64,000 nucleotides of DNA from Colwellia sp. Its GTDB lineage: Bacteria; Pseudomonadota; Gammaproteobacteria; Enterobacterales; Alteromonadaceae. Under the pieces are notes generated by a model. That model had not been told where the DNA came from. It worked only from the letters and a program-made list of their open reading frames with translations, and ran no database searches. The position numbers and the translations under genes are program-made. The stretch covers positions 203,537 to 267,536 of the forward strand of contig JABSOW010000003.1 in NCBI GenBank assembly GCA_013215465.1, written 5' to 3'. This document shows, piece by piece, positions 10,154 through 21,606 of this stretch (position 1 is its first letter; each line of letters begins with the position of its first letter).

Positions 10154-10168
10154 TACTAAATCCTTTTT

Positions 10169-10891
10169 CTAATTTGTAGAATTAAACGTTGCTGTACCAC
10201 TCATACCCGCAATTATTTTGCCATAAGGTTTGAGTAGTTTTGCTCTTATTAATACGGTTTGACTGGTAGGGTCAACGACAGCACCGATCTCTTTAACGGT
10301 AGCTTTTAACTCTGTTTGAGTTTCATCAACACTTAAGATGAGCTTATCACCTTTTTTCAGCCAACTTAGCCAGGTGGCATGAACAACCACTCTTGCTTCT
10401 AAGTTACCTGTTCCAACTATTTCCAGAATTTCTTGCTGTGCTTTTATGCTTTGAAACAGATTTACCTTTCTTTCAACAACTCTGCCGTTAAATGGCGCAT
10501 AAATTTTGCATCGCTTTACATTGACAGAGACAATATCTAGCTCTGCACCTTGTTTTCTATATTCCTCTTGAGAGATTAACACCTCAAAAGTCCCTATAGA
10601 GTTCAATTTATCGAGCTGTTCATTTTTTTGCATCTGATACAGGGCTATCTTTTTTTGAATCTCAATTTTTCTCTTTTGAGCTTCATATATTGCACAATCT
10701 ATTTTCGCTAAAAGAGCCCCTTTTTTGAAATACTCCCCTTCTCCCGTGGGAAGATAAACAACATTACCAGAAATTTCTGCCGATAATATCGTTCTGTCTA
10801 TAGAGCTAACAACCGCTCTCGCGGTCAGCTCTGCCTTTGCCGGCAGCAAAAAAAACAGACTTAATAAAACAACCGATTTCCTCGTATTCAT
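10169..10891 (-). CDS. Short periplasmic adaptor (HlyD/RND membrane-fusion type)
   Basis: This 240-residue protein begins with a signal peptide (hydrophobic core VVLLSLFFLLPAKA, cleavage likely after residue 20). It then has a lipoyl half-motif (SAEISGNVVYLPTGEGEYFKKG), a short coiled-coil hairpin, the second half-motif (IYAPFNGRVVERKV) and a beta-barrel domain. It lacks the long alpha-hairpin and the transmembrane anchor of classical HlyD, so it resembles RND-type adaptors in miniature. Its ATG overlaps the stop of the tolC-like gene in an ATGA arrangement, and it is followed 15 bp later by the adhesin gene. It is probably the periplasmic partner of that TolC channel. The substrate is inferred from context only. 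Confidence 0.8.
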   Translation of the reverse strand: MNTRKSVVLLSLFFLLPAKAELTARAVVSSIDRTILSAEISGNVVYLPTGEGEYFKKGALLAKIDCAIYEAQKRKIEIQKKIALYQMQKNEQLDKLNSIGTFEVLISQEEYRKQGAELDIVSVNVKRCKIYAPFNGRVVERKVNLFQSIKAQQEILEIVGTGNLEARVVVHATWLSWLKKGDKLILSVDETQTELKATVKEIGAVVDPTSQTVLIRAKLLKPYGKIIAGMSGTATFNSTN

Positions 10892-12708
10892 CGGTTATAT
10901 GTGATCCTGTTCTGCTCGATTAACCACGAATTGTTTTTGATTATTTCTGCCATTTTTTCGTTAAAGCTTACTGATAACTCAAATAATGTATCACCTTGTT
11001 GTACAATATATTCCTTACCCGTTATATTCAGAATCTCTCCCACTTTGATTAAAATGTAAGCATAATTTAAATCTTTGGTATTGATATCATCTAATATAGC
11101 TAAAGCAGTCAGTGGCTCAGCAAGCTCTTCATGAGGTAATAGTTCAGCATTTGTTTCTTGGCTTTGCTGCTGCTCTTGCACTGTTGTTTCATCTACAACG
11201 GTCTCTTCTCTAATAGGCTCCGCGAGAAACGTCTCATTTTTTTGCTCTGAGATATTATCTTTTGGGTACTCTACATCTGAGTCTTTATTTATACCCATCG
11301 ATGCATAGATTCTTCCGTAACTGTTTTGCATATTTGCATAGGCTGCAGAGTGCCTTAGCGTAGCAAGTAGATAGCTTAGTTTCTCTTTTATAATAAGAAG
11401 ATCACTATTCATATCAAGTTCATTGGCATTCATAGCCTGCTCATAGATTCCTTGTGAAATATTTAAGTAATCTTTAGAGAGTTTGTACTCACCAACGGCT
11501 TGTTGATATCTAACAGTAGAAAGATGTACCTGAGTTATAACCGCCAATGCAATTGCTAGTTTTCGCTCTTTGGCTAAAATAATTTTTGCATCTGCAGCGT
11601 CACTTAGAGGGCTATATTTAAAGACATTAAAAAGGTTCCATGTAACATTTGCACCTAAACTATACCAATCATTGTTTAGTAAATAGTCGCTGTCATTTGA
11701 GTTATATCCTGCATTAAGACTCAAACCTGGAAGCATGCTTAACATGACCACCGATAATTCTTCTTGACTGATACGCTCTTTATAACGCCCCTCTAAAATT
11801 TCAGGTCTATTTTCTAGTGCTATTTTTTCCATTGTAGAGATGTTAAACGGAACAGTTAGTAGTTCATAGCTGCTCTGTACTTTATCTGCGAGTTCAAACG
11901 CCGTGCCTGGCTTAAGCCCCATAAGCTCTGCAAGCTCTAGTTTAGAAAAAATAAGTGTTTTTTCTAAACTAGCTAAATCTCTTAGTACGTCTAACAATTC
12001 TCTTTGGTAGGTAAGTGCATGTATAGGTGATTTTAATCTTAGGCTTTTTACCTTATCAGAATCTTGCAGTGCGATTCTAACCTCTTTCATAAGAGGGTGA
12101 ATTCTTTTTAACAACTCCTCAGCAGTAACCGCTTGATAATAAGCTCTTCTAATCTCTTGAGTGATATTAAAAAGAACTTTTCGTTCACCTTCTTTTGATA
12201 TGAGGAATCTATCAGACTGCTGTTTAGCTTTTACATAAGACAAACCGAAATCTAAAACATTCCAACTAAAAGTTATATCTGCTGTAGCTTGTTTTTTTGC
12301 TTGACTAACGGAGTAAGTTGGATTGCCGGATAATATAGCCGGTTTTCCATCTTCAAAGACTGTACTTGCAGATGCCGCATAGTTATTTCTTGTAGCATAA
12401 CCAGCATTTGCTGCTAGGGTTGGCAACATATCGAACTTCATTAAATCAAATTGTTTTTCAGCAAGTGCCGACTCCATCATTCTGACTCGCTTTTGACGAT
12501 TATACTTTACGCCACGATGAATCGCTTCATCCAAAGATATTTCTTTGGTGATTTCTTCCGTTCTATCTAAAGCGACCAACTCCTGCTTCGAAGCATCTTT
12601 AATTTCATTTTTTTCCCACGGCTTTGGCGCAATAGAACAACCAGAGACAATAAAAATGGTAAGTAATGGGATCGGAATACTTTTCCAACGATTAAATTTA
12701 AAACTCAT
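10888..12708 (-). CDS. TolC-family outer-membrane lipoprotein with C-terminal LysM-like domain
   Basis: This 606-residue protein has a lipoprotein signal (IVSGC, lipidation at Cys24). An outer-membrane efflux domain of the TolC type spans about residues 50-460, with two long helical halves and beta segments such as ADITFSWNVLDFG and GANVTWNLFNVF. A Glu/Gln-rich linker follows at about 475-530. The final 40 residues (from about 567) read as a LysM peptidoglycan-binding module, starting YIVQQGDTLFELS. TolC proteins are usually 430-500 residues long, so the LysM tail is an extension. It would place the module in the periplasm against peptidoglycan. It is the first gene of the adhesin cluster, coupled by ATGA to the adaptor. 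No clear promoter was seen in the AT-rich upstream DNA. Confidence 0.85.
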   Translation of the reverse strand: MSFKFNRWKSIPIPLLTIFIVSGCSIAPKPWEKNEIKDASKQELVALDRTEEITKEISLDEAIHRGVKYNRQKRVRMMESALAEKQFDLMKFDMLPTLAANAGYATRNNYAASASTVFEDGKPAILSGNPTYSVSQAKKQATADITFSWNVLDFGLSYVKAKQQSDRFLISKEGERKVLFNITQEIRRAYYQAVTAEELLKRIHPLMKEVRIALQDSDKVKSLRLKSPIHALTYQRELLDVLRDLASLEKTLIFSKLELAELMGLKPGTAFELADKVQSSYELLTVPFNISTMEKIALENRPEILEGRYKERISQEELSVVMLSMLPGLSLNAGYNSNDSDYLLNNDWYSLGANVTWNLFNVFKYSPLSDAADAKIILAKERKLAIALAVITQVHLSTVRYQQAVGEYKLSKDYLNISQGIYEQAMNANELDMNSDLLIIKEKLSYLLATLRHSAAYANMQNSYGRIYASMGINKDSDVEYPKDNISEQKNETFLAEPIREETVVDETTVQEQQQSQETNAELLPHEELAEPLTALAILDDINTKDLNYAYILIKVGEILNITGKEYIVQQGDTLFELSVSFNEKMAEIIKNNSWLIEQNRITYNR

Positions 12709-12945
12709 AGCAAATCCTTTTTATTTACTAAAAACAACGGATGAAAATACATTTCATTACAACTTAAAGCCATAACAATGAAAAACGCTATAAATATAAT
12801 GCATTTATTTTGCTATTACTATAATTTATATGGAAAAAATATTAATAACTTAACATAACAATATCTTGATTTAAAACAATAAAACGCTAGATAAGCGTAT
12901 GGAAAATAATCAAGTACAGAGCTATCAAATAGACAACAGCGATCA

Positions 12946-13189
12946 CAGGAAAAAGGCATGTTTATATTAGCCCCCAATGACTTGAGTGACAGGTTAACGA
13001 TGGAAAAATGCTTGGTCTTTACAAGTCACAGCAAAGCGTAGAAAAAGGTTTATATTTTTAAAAATCCCATATTTTTTAACCTCATCGCTTTATCTCAAAA
13101 AACCAGAAAGAATTGAAGCACTGCTGATGGTTATGACATGCTGCTTAATGGTTTACGCGGCATTAGTGCATAAAATAAGAAGGGATTAA
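12946..13189 (+). pseudogene. IS1634-type transposase C-terminal remnant
   Basis: Translation on the plus strand gives GMFILAPNDLSDR in one frame. After a shift near 13017 another frame gives YKSQQSVEKGLYFLKIPYFL and then KKPERIEALLMVM ... LMVYAALVHKIRRD followed by TAA at 13187. These blocks match the C-terminal part of IS1634-family DDE transposases as I know them: FILATN, YK-QQ-VE-GFRFLKDP and LKKPERI-ALLMVMT-CLLVYAALE. The N-terminal three quarters are missing and the frame is broken, so this is a dead relic. It sits exactly between the adhesin cluster and the conserved atp operon. Confidence 0.75.
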
Positions 13190-13215
13190 AGGCTCTGTTT
13201 GTTAGTTTTTTGTAA

Positions 13216-13260
13216 ATAAAAACGCCCTATCACTTTACAGTAATCGGGCGTTTTTATTTA
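13216..13260 (-). terminator. Terminator of the atp operon
   Basis: AAAAACGCCC and GGGCGTTTTT form a 10-bp stem around an AT-rich loop. On the minus strand the stem is followed by a T-rich tract. It lies about 40 bp beyond the atpC stop codon and can work in both directions. Confidence 0.85.
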
Positions 13261-13300
13261 TACACTAAACCTTTATTTATACCTTAATTAAAGATATTAA

Positions 13301-13723
13301 TTAGTTTTTCTTACTAGTCGCTTGAATAACACGTAATTGTGCTTCTGCACGAGCTAATTCTGCAGAAACAGCAGTATAGTCAACATCAACACCATTGGCG
13401 TTCATATTTTCTTCTGCACGTTTTTTCGCATCAAGCGCAGCTTGCTCATCCAAGTCCGCAGCACGTGTAGCAACATCGGCTAACACGATAACGTTATTTG
13501 GTTGAACTTCTAACATACCACCAGAAAGATAGATTACTTCTTCAGTACCATCTTCTTTAGTGATTAATGCCATACCAGGTTTTAGTGAGGTTAATAAAGG
13601 TGCGTGACCCGGCATAATACCAAGTTCACCTTCACTACCTGTGATCTGTAATGATTTAATGCTACCCGAAAATAAACTTTCTTCTGCACTAACAACATTA
13701 AGATGTACCGTAAATAATGCCAT
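13301..13723 (-). CDS. atpC: ATP synthase F1 epsilon subunit
   Basis: This 140-residue protein is the epsilon subunit of the F1 sector, which sits on gamma in the central stalk, couples rotation to catalysis and inhibits ATP hydrolysis. The N-terminal beta-sandwich is recognisable by [13 protein letters not shown] at about residues 32-44. The C-terminal half (from about 88) is the helical hairpin, rich in Ala, Glu and Arg. Length is normal for gammaproteobacteria. It is the last gene of the nine-gene atp operon, 58 bp after atpD, and is followed by a strong terminator. Nothing unusual was seen. Confidence 0.97.
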   Translation of the reverse strand: MALFTVHLNVVSAEESLFSGSIKSLQITGSEGELGIMPGHAPLLTSLKPGMALITKEDGTEEVIYLSGGMLEVQPNNVIVLADVATRAADLDEQAALDAKKRAEENMNANGVDVDYTAVSAELARAEAQLRVIQATSKKN

Positions 13724-13781
13724 TTGACTCGACCTCTATTACTGTAAGCACTTACACTAAGTATAAGTGCTTACTAATTGA

Positions 13782-15188
<1,407 letters not shown>

Positions 15189-15268
15189 TTAGCTAAGCTT
15201 GGCCTAGCTAACTTTTCTTTAAATTACGAAAATTGTTAACAGAATAATTATTTCCCTAACTATTCTGC

Positions 15269-16132
15269 TTACCCTACCGCAGCCGCACCAGCAACAATTT
15301 CACCCAACTCTTGAGTAATCGCTGCTTGACGAGCTTTGTTGTATATCAATTGAAGATCGTCGATTAAATCACCCGCATTATCCGTTGCGGCTTTCATTGA
15401 AACCATACGAGATGCTTGTTCACAAGCAATATTTTCAACAACACCTTGATATACTTGAGATTCAATATAACGAACTAATAATTGGTCTAACAATAGGTTA
15501 GCGTCAGGTTCGTAAATATAATCCCAACGATGACTAATTTCTTTGTCATCTGACTTAGGTAGAGGTAACAATTGATCAATTGTCGGCTCTTGCGTCATAG
15601 TGTTAACAAATTTGTTATACACTACGAATAGCCTATCAATTTCACCGTTATCATAAGCTTTAAGCATTACCGCTACACTACCAACTAAGTCAGTGAGTGA
15701 AGGGGAATCACCTAAGCCCGATATTTGTGCAGTTACTTTAGCGCCCATATTGTTGAAAAATGATGTGGCTTTTGAGCCAATTACACAAAATTCAACTTCA
15801 GCACCTGATGTTTGCTTTTCAGCAGCATCAGCAAGTACTTTCTTAAATAAATTAATATTTAAGCCACCACACAAACCACGGTCACTTGAGACGACAATGT
15901 AGCCAACACGCTTAGCTTCACGTTCTTCCATATAAGGATGACGATATTCTAAGTTACCAAGCGCGATATGACCGATCACATTCCGTATATTTGTCGCATA
16001 TGGACGAGAGGCTGCCATGCCTTCCTGCGCTTTACGCATTTTACTCGCGGCAACCATTTCCATAGCGTTTGTGATCTTTTGAGTGCCTTTAACACTCGCA
16101 ATCTTGGTTTTTATTTCTTTACCAACGGCCAT
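15269..16132 (-). CDS. atpG: ATP synthase F1 gamma subunit
   Basis: This 287-residue protein is the rotor shaft of F1. The N-terminal helix begins [31 protein letters not shown], typical of gamma. The C-terminal helix ends with the conserved segment around [20 protein letters not shown], and the two form the antiparallel coiled coil that turns inside the alpha3beta3 ring. The Rossmann-like middle domain includes [11 protein letters not shown]. Length is normal. It lies 38 bp after atpA in the operon. Confidence 0.98.
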   Translation of the reverse strand: MAVGKEIKTKIASVKGTQKITNAMEMVAASKMRKAQEGMAASRPYATNIRNVIGHIALGNLEYRHPYMEEREAKRVGYIVVSSDRGLCGGLNINLFKKVLADAAEKQTSGAEVEFCVIGSKATSFFNNMGAKVTAQISGLGDSPSLTDLVGSVAVMLKAYDNGEIDRLFVVYNKFVNTMTQEPTIDQLLPLPKSDDKEISHRWDYIYEPDANLLLDQLLVRYIESQVYQGVVENIACEQASRMVSMKAATDNAGDLIDDLQLIYNKARQAAITQELGEIVAGAAAVG

Positions 16133-16170
16133 GACTCTTCTCCGAAAACGTTACTTAATTAAAGACTCGA

Positions 16171-17712
16171 TTACCAAGTTTGCGTAGACTTGAATAACTC
16201 AAGTGCTTTATTCAAACCAGCTTCAATATCTTTATTGTAGTCACCGCTTTCGTTGATAGTAGCCATCAACTCAGCATGCTCAGTATTTACATAAGCATGG
16301 AGCGCTGCTTCACAATCAACAATTTTGTTGATTGCAACGTCAGTTAAATAGCCTTTTTCTGCGGCAAATAATGACACTGCTGTTTCAGCAATTGACAATG
16401 GGCTGTATTGCTTTTGCTTCATCAATTCAGTAACGCGTTGACCGTGCTCTAATTGAGCGCGAGTCGCATCATCTAAATCTGAGGCAAATTGAGCAAAAGC
16501 TGCTAATTCAGCATATTGAGCAAGTGCTAAACGAATACCGCCACCCAATTTCTTGATGATCTTCGTTTGAGCAGCACCACCAACACGCGATACTGAAATA
16601 CCGGCGTTAACAGCAGGGCGAATACCTGAGTTAAACAAGCTAGATTCTAAGAAAATCTGACCATCGGTAATTGAGATTACGTTAGTTGGTACGAAAGCAG
16701 ATACATCACCCGCTTGCGTTTCAATAATTGGTAATGCAGTTAATGAACCTGTTTTACCTTTAACTTCACCTTTAGTGAATTTTTCAACGTATGCTTCGTT
16801 TACACGAGCAGCACGTTCTAATAAACGACTATGAAGATAGAAAACGTCACCTGGGTAGGCTTCACGACCTGGCGGACGACGTAAAAGTAATGAAATTTGA
16901 CGGTAAGCAACTGCTTGCTTAGACAAATCATCATATACGATTAGTGCATCTTCACCGCGATCACGGAAGTATTCACCCATAGAACAACCAGCGTATGGTG
17001 CTAGGTATTGTAATGCTGCAGCTTCAGAAGCTGAAGCAACAACTATGATAGTGTTTGATAACGCGCCATGCTCTTCCAAGTTACGAACAAGGTTCGCTAC
17101 AGTAGAAGCTTTCTGGCCGATAGCAACGTAGATACACTTAATGCCAGTGTTCTTTTGGTTGATGATAGCGTCAATTGCAATCGCTGATTTACCGATTTGA
17201 CGGTCACCAATGATTAATTCACGTTGACCACGACCAATTGGAATCATAGCATCAATAGACTTGATACCAGTTTGCACTGGTTGATCTACTGATTTACGTT
17301 CGATAACACCTGGTGCAACAACTTCTATTGGAGAGAAACCGTCATTTTCAATTGGGCCTTTGCCATCAATTGGCTCACCAAGAGTGTTTACTACGCGGCC
17401 TAATAAACCACGACCTACTGGTACTTCTAAAATACGACCAGTACCTTTAACTTTTTGGCCTTCCGCTAAATCAGCGTAAGGGCCCATTACTACCGCACCT
17501 ACAGAATCACGTTCTAGGTTTAACGCGATAGCAAAACGGCCACCAGGAAGTTCGATCATTTCACCTTGCATTACATCGGCAAGGCCATTGATACGAATAA
17601 TACCATCTGTTACAGAAACGATGGTACCTTCGTTACGAGCTTCGCTGACAACGGCAAACTGTTCAATTCTATTCTTGATCAGTTCAGCGATTTCAGTGGA
17701 ATTCAGTTGCAT
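16171..17712 (-). CDS. atpA: ATP synthase F1 alpha subunit
   Basis: This 513-residue protein is the non-catalytic alpha subunit of F1. The Walker A motif GDRQIGKS is at residues 169-176. The N-terminal beta-barrel domain and the C-terminal helical bundle are complete, and the length equals that of E. coli alpha. It forms the hexamer with beta and carries regulatory nucleotide sites. It lies 15 bp after atpH in the operon. The start has a good ribosome site (GGAAACAG region). Confidence 0.98.
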   Translation of the reverse strand: MQLNSTEIAELIKNRIEQFAVVSEARNEGTIVSVTDGIIRINGLADVMQGEMIELPGGRFAIALNLERDSVGAVVMGPYADLAEGQKVKGTGRILEVPVGRGLLGRVVNTLGEPIDGKGPIENDGFSPIEVVAPGVIERKSVDQPVQTGIKSIDAMIPIGRGQRELIIGDRQIGKSAIAIDAIINQKNTGIKCIYVAIGQKASTVANLVRNLEEHGALSNTIIVVASASEAAALQYLAPYAGCSMGEYFRDRGEDALIVYDDLSKQAVAYRQISLLLRRPPGREAYPGDVFYLHSRLLERAARVNEAYVEKFTKGEVKGKTGSLTALPIIETQAGDVSAFVPTNVISITDGQIFLESSLFNSGIRPAVNAGISVSRVGGAAQTKIIKKLGGGIRLALAQYAELAAFAQFASDLDDATRAQLEHGQRVTELMKQKQYSPLSIAETAVSLFAAEKGYLTDVAINKIVDCEAALHAYVNTEHAELMATINESGDYNKDIEAGLNKALELFKSTQTW

Positions 17713-17727
17713 GCTCTGTTTCCTTAT

Positions 17728-18261
17728 CTAAGATTGTAATGATGTTGCTAAACGGCTCAGTTTACCTTTGATAGAGCCATCTATTACCATGTCACCAGCT
17801 TGTATAATTAAGCCAGAAACGATACTCGCATCAACAGTACAATTAAGCTTTACTTTACGTGCCAAACGCTTTTCAAGCGCGGCGCTTAATTTTGTTTTTT
17901 GCTCTGCGGTTACTTCAACTGCAGAGGTTACATCCACAGCGATTTCTTGATCAAAATCAGCTTTTAACGCTATAAATTGTTCAAGAACCTGAGGTAGCAC
18001 CAACAAACGTTCGTTTTCAGCCATAACTTTTAAAAAGTTTTGGCCATTACTGTCTACTTGCTCACCACAAACATTTAAAAATAATGTTTGTACTTGCTCT
18101 ACTGAAGTCCCACCCGACAAATAACCTTTAATGGTTTCATCTTTAGCGACTTCGGCAGCAAACGTTAACTGGGTTAACCAGCTATCAATTGCTTTAGCTT
18201 CAACAGCAAATCCGAACGCTGCTTTAGCATAAGGACGAGCGACAGTTGTCAATTCAGACAT
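17728..18261 (-). CDS. atpH: ATP synthase F1 delta subunit
   Basis: This 177-residue protein is the delta (OSCP-type) subunit that ties the peripheral b stalk to the top of alpha3beta3. It begins with TVARPYAKAAFGFAVE, the standard delta signature, and ends with the conserved GSIKGKLSRLATSLQS. Length is normal. It lies 12 bp after atpF and 15 bp before atpA, and all are translated from one mRNA. Confidence 0.97.
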   Translation of the reverse strand: MSELTTVARPYAKAAFGFAVEAKAIDSWLTQLTFAAEVAKDETIKGYLSGGTSVEQVQTLFLNVCGEQVDSNGQNFLKVMAENERLLVLPQVLEQFIALKADFDQEIAVDVTSAVEVTAEQKTKLSAALEKRLARKVKLNCTVDASIVSGLIIQAGDMVIDGSIKGKLSRLATSLQS

Positions 18262-18273
18262 AGCTCTTTCCTC

Positions 18274-18744
18274 TTAAAGTTCAGCGACGAGTTTATCTAA
18301 GATGTCGCTGTGTGCAGCAGCATCAATTGAACGCTCAAGAATTTTCTCGGCACCGGCTACAGCAAGAACGGCAACTTGTGCACGTAATTCTTCTTTAACT
18401 CGGTTACGTTCAGTCTCAATTTCTGCATGACCTGAAGCTAAGATTCTTTCTTTCTCAACTTGTGCTTTACCAGCAGTTTCTTCAACAATTTTAGCTTCAA
18501 GTTTTTTAGCAGCATCAACAATTGATGCAGCTTGAACTTTAGCTTCTTTTAGTTGAGCGGTAGCTTTCTCTTGAGCAAGCTCAAGATCTTTGGCAGCACG
18601 GTCTGAAGCAGCAAGTCCGTCAGCAATAATTGCTTGACGAGCTTCGATGGCAGCGATAATTGGCGGCCATACAAACTTCATACAGAAAATTACAAATACG
18701 ACAAATGCAATTAATTCACCAAGTAGTGTGGCATTAATATTCAT
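18274..18744 (-). CDS. atpF: ATP synthase F0 subunit b
   Basis: This 156-residue protein is the F0 b subunit. A single N-terminal membrane span covers about residues 5-25 ([22 protein letters not shown]). The remainder is a long charged helix rich in Ala, Glu and Lys that dimerises to form the peripheral stalk. Length equals the E. coli protein. It lies 50 bp after atpE and 12 bp before atpH. Confidence 0.97.
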   Translation of the reverse strand: MNINATLLGELIAFVVFVIFCMKFVWPPIIAAIEARQAIIADGLAASDRAAKDLELAQEKATAQLKEAKVQAASIVDAAKKLEAKIVEETAGKAQVEKERILASGHAEIETERNRVKEELRAQVAVLAVAGAEKILERSIDAAAHSDILDKLVAEL

Positions 18745-18794
18745 TTGTGTACCCTCCTAATTAGTTATTCGTTAAAAAATGCTAATACTTACTA

Positions 18795-19043
<249 letters not shown>

Positions 19044-19145
19044 TTAAAGTTAAAGTTAAAAAATTGTACAAAAAACTAGTATTCTAGGCATCTTGCCTAT
19101 ACCCCTTGGGGCCGAATAAATTCGTTCTAATTTGCTCCCTGCAAA

Positions 19146-19952
<807 letters not shown>

Positions 19953-19987
19953 TTAAAAATAAAATTCTTTCGTTAATATTTTATTAG

Positions 19988-20368
19988 CTAATGTTTAATA
20001 AAAAGAGGCGTTATTAGTGGTAAAGCCATCATCAAACAAAACATACTAAAAAAAGGTATTGGCAGTAGCACTAAAAACTTAAAGACGAGTGCAAATAACA
20101 AAGCCATTAATACCATTTTCAATTTTACACCGCTAAAAAAGGATTCAACCACTAATTTAGACGATTTGGCTCCTGCATATTTAAATGCTTTCAGCGCAAA
20201 AACTATATTGGGAATTATTGTTACTACACCTGCAGCCATAATTGACTTAGCATAAATAAATCCCCAAATAAAATAACTCAACAATGAACATAATAAAACA
20301 ACACTAATAGCTAACACATTTTGTTGCCATGCCAATTTACGACCAGCGGTAGCGAGTTTATTTTTCAT
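19988..20368 (-). CDS. atpI: ATP synthase assembly factor AtpI
   Basis: This 126-residue protein has four predicted membrane segments with a basic N-terminus (KLATAGRKLAWQQNVLAISV). It matches AtpI/Unc I in size, topology and place as first gene of the atp operon. AtpI is a small accessory protein thought to help c-ring assembly or magnesium supply and is not part of the final enzyme. Sequence conservation in this family is low, so position in the operon is the main evidence. Confidence 0.9.
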   Translation of the reverse strand: MKNKLATAGRKLAWQQNVLAISVVLLCSLLSYFIWGFIYAKSIMAAGVVTIIPNIVFALKAFKYAGAKSSKLVVESFFSGVKLKMVLMALLFALVFKFLVLLPIPFFSMFCLMMALPLITPLFIKH

Positions 20369-20467
20369 TGTTACTTCTTACATAAAGTTAAAACAAAGTA
20401 ATACGAATAAATTCGTAAGTTTTATACTTTTTTAAAGTAAAAACTTTAAATGTCATAAGTTTGCGCA

Positions 20468-20495
20468 AGTATACCCACACTGGCTTTTTTTGCAA
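20468..20495 (-). promoter_or_regulatory. Candidate sigma-70 promoter of the atp operon
   Basis: Read on the minus strand, TTGCAA (20495-20490) is followed after 16 bp by TATACT (20473-20468). Initiation near 20461 would leave a leader of about 90 nt before atpI. The match is good but was found by eye only. Confidence 0.55.
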
Positions 20496-20650
20496 GAAAA
20501 TAGGGCAGAGAAGCCCTTTATTTGTGCGAATAATTACTATTTTTTTAATAAATACGACTAAAGGATTAGGCATTTCTTAAACTGAATAAACGAAAGTATA
20601 TAAATATGCCATTATTAAGTATGAATGATGGGATGAGTTAGGGGAAATTC

Positions 20651-20674
20651 AAAAAAAAAAACGATAAAATCGTT
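20651..20674 (-). terminator. Terminator downstream of parB
   Basis: AACGAT and ATCGTT form a 6-bp stem with a 3-nt loop, followed on the minus strand by a run of about nine T. It lies 25 bp beyond the parB stop codon and should end the mnmG-rsmG-parA-parB transcript. Confidence 0.75.
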
Positions 20675-20698
20675 ACTAATAAACTTATTTTTTATAAG

Positions 20699-21592
20699 TT
20701 ATTTTATTTTCGTTAATAAGTTTTCAAGCTCTGCTAATTTACTATAAGAAATAATTACTTTTCCTTTACCTTTCTTATTGTGGCTAACAGTAACTTTTAA
20801 GCCTAACTTATCTGTTAAGTCTTTTTCGATATTAATACTTTCTTGATCTTTTTCTATAATTGGTCTTTCTACTGCTGGGTGCTGAATTTTTTTAATGAGT
20901 GCTTCAGTTTCTCGTACCGTTAATTCTTTGCTTGCAACAATTCCCGCAGCTTCCGCTTGTACATCATCATTAAGCGCTAATAAAGCACGAGCATGACCCA
21001 TTTCAATATCGCCGTTTTCTAGAAAAACTTTTACTTCATCATGTAAATTATTTAACCGTAATAAGTTGGTAACGGTAGTGCGTGATTTACCGATCGCAAT
21101 AGCAACTTCCTGATGCGTTAAATCAAATTCAGTTAATAAACGCTGTAAGGCAATGGCTTCTTCCATGGCATTAAGATCTTCCCGTTGAATATTTTCAATT
21201 AAAGCAATCGCAACTGCTGATTCATCAGCTACATCTTTAATTAAGCAAGGAACTTCTGTTAAGTGCGCCAATTTAGCCGCACGCCAACGGCGTTCGCCAG
21301 CAATAATTTCATATTCGCCATTATTTCCATTTAATGGTCTAACAACAATAGGTTGAATAATACCTTGAGACTGAATGGAGAGTGATAGTTCTTCTAATGC
21401 TGCATCAGACATATTTTTACGCGGTTGATACTTTCCGGGTATTAACTTATCTATTGTTACTTTTCTTAAATCACCATCTTTTGGCGTATCTGCAATGCTG
21501 TCTTTATCATCATTTTGGGCAGACGGTTTTATTTGGGGAGTAAGTAAAGCATCAAGACCTCTGCCTAATCCGCGACGTTTAGCTGAATTCAT
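20699..21592 (-). CDS. parB: Chromosome partitioning protein ParB
   Basis: This 297-residue protein binds parS, spreads as a CTP-dependent clamp and helps segregate the origin region. It begins with the GRGLDALL motif (residues 8-15). The ParB/Srx CTPase domain includes GKYQPRKN, the EIIAGERRWRAA box and ENIQREDLNAMEEA. A helix-turn-helix follows (LTHQEVAIAIGKSRTTVTNLLRL), and a C-terminal dimerisation segment ends the protein. It lies 14 bp after parA. Two perfect parS sites occur in this window, both within recF, about 13-14 kb away. Confidence 0.97.
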   Translation of the reverse strand: MNSAKRRGLGRGLDALLTPQIKPSAQNDDKDSIADTPKDGDLRKVTIDKLIPGKYQPRKNMSDAALEELSLSIQSQGIIQPIVVRPLNGNNGEYEIIAGERRWRAAKLAHLTEVPCLIKDVADESAVAIALIENIQREDLNAMEEAIALQRLLTEFDLTHQEVAIAIGKSRTTVTNLLRLNNLHDEVKVFLENGDIEMGHARALLALNDDVQAEAAGIVASKELTVRETEALIKKIQHPAVERPIIEKDQESINIEKDLTDKLGLKVTVSHNKKGKGKVIISYSKLAELENLLTKIK

Positions 21593-21606
21593 AATTTTCC
21601 TTGAAC

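Larger units (their letters stand above)
12709..13300. other. Intergenic region between accessory cluster and atp operon
   Basis: The gap holds AT-rich DNA upstream of the tolC-like gene (about 12709-12940), a decayed transposase fragment on the plus strand (about 12946-13189) and the bidirectional-looking terminator of the atp operon (13216-13260). I saw no intact gene or RNA gene. Confidence 0.8.
20369..20698. other. atp promoter region and parB 3' flank
   Basis: This 330-bp gap between parB and atpI holds the candidate atp promoter (20468-20495) and the parB terminator (20651-20674). The rest is AT-rich and shows no gene. A 61-codon frame here has no ribosome site or protein-like composition. 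Confidence 0.7.

Noticed and set aside
20388..20573. 61-codon minus-strand frame between parB and atpI
   Set aside because: It overlaps the probable atp promoter and has no ribosome site or recognisable sequence.
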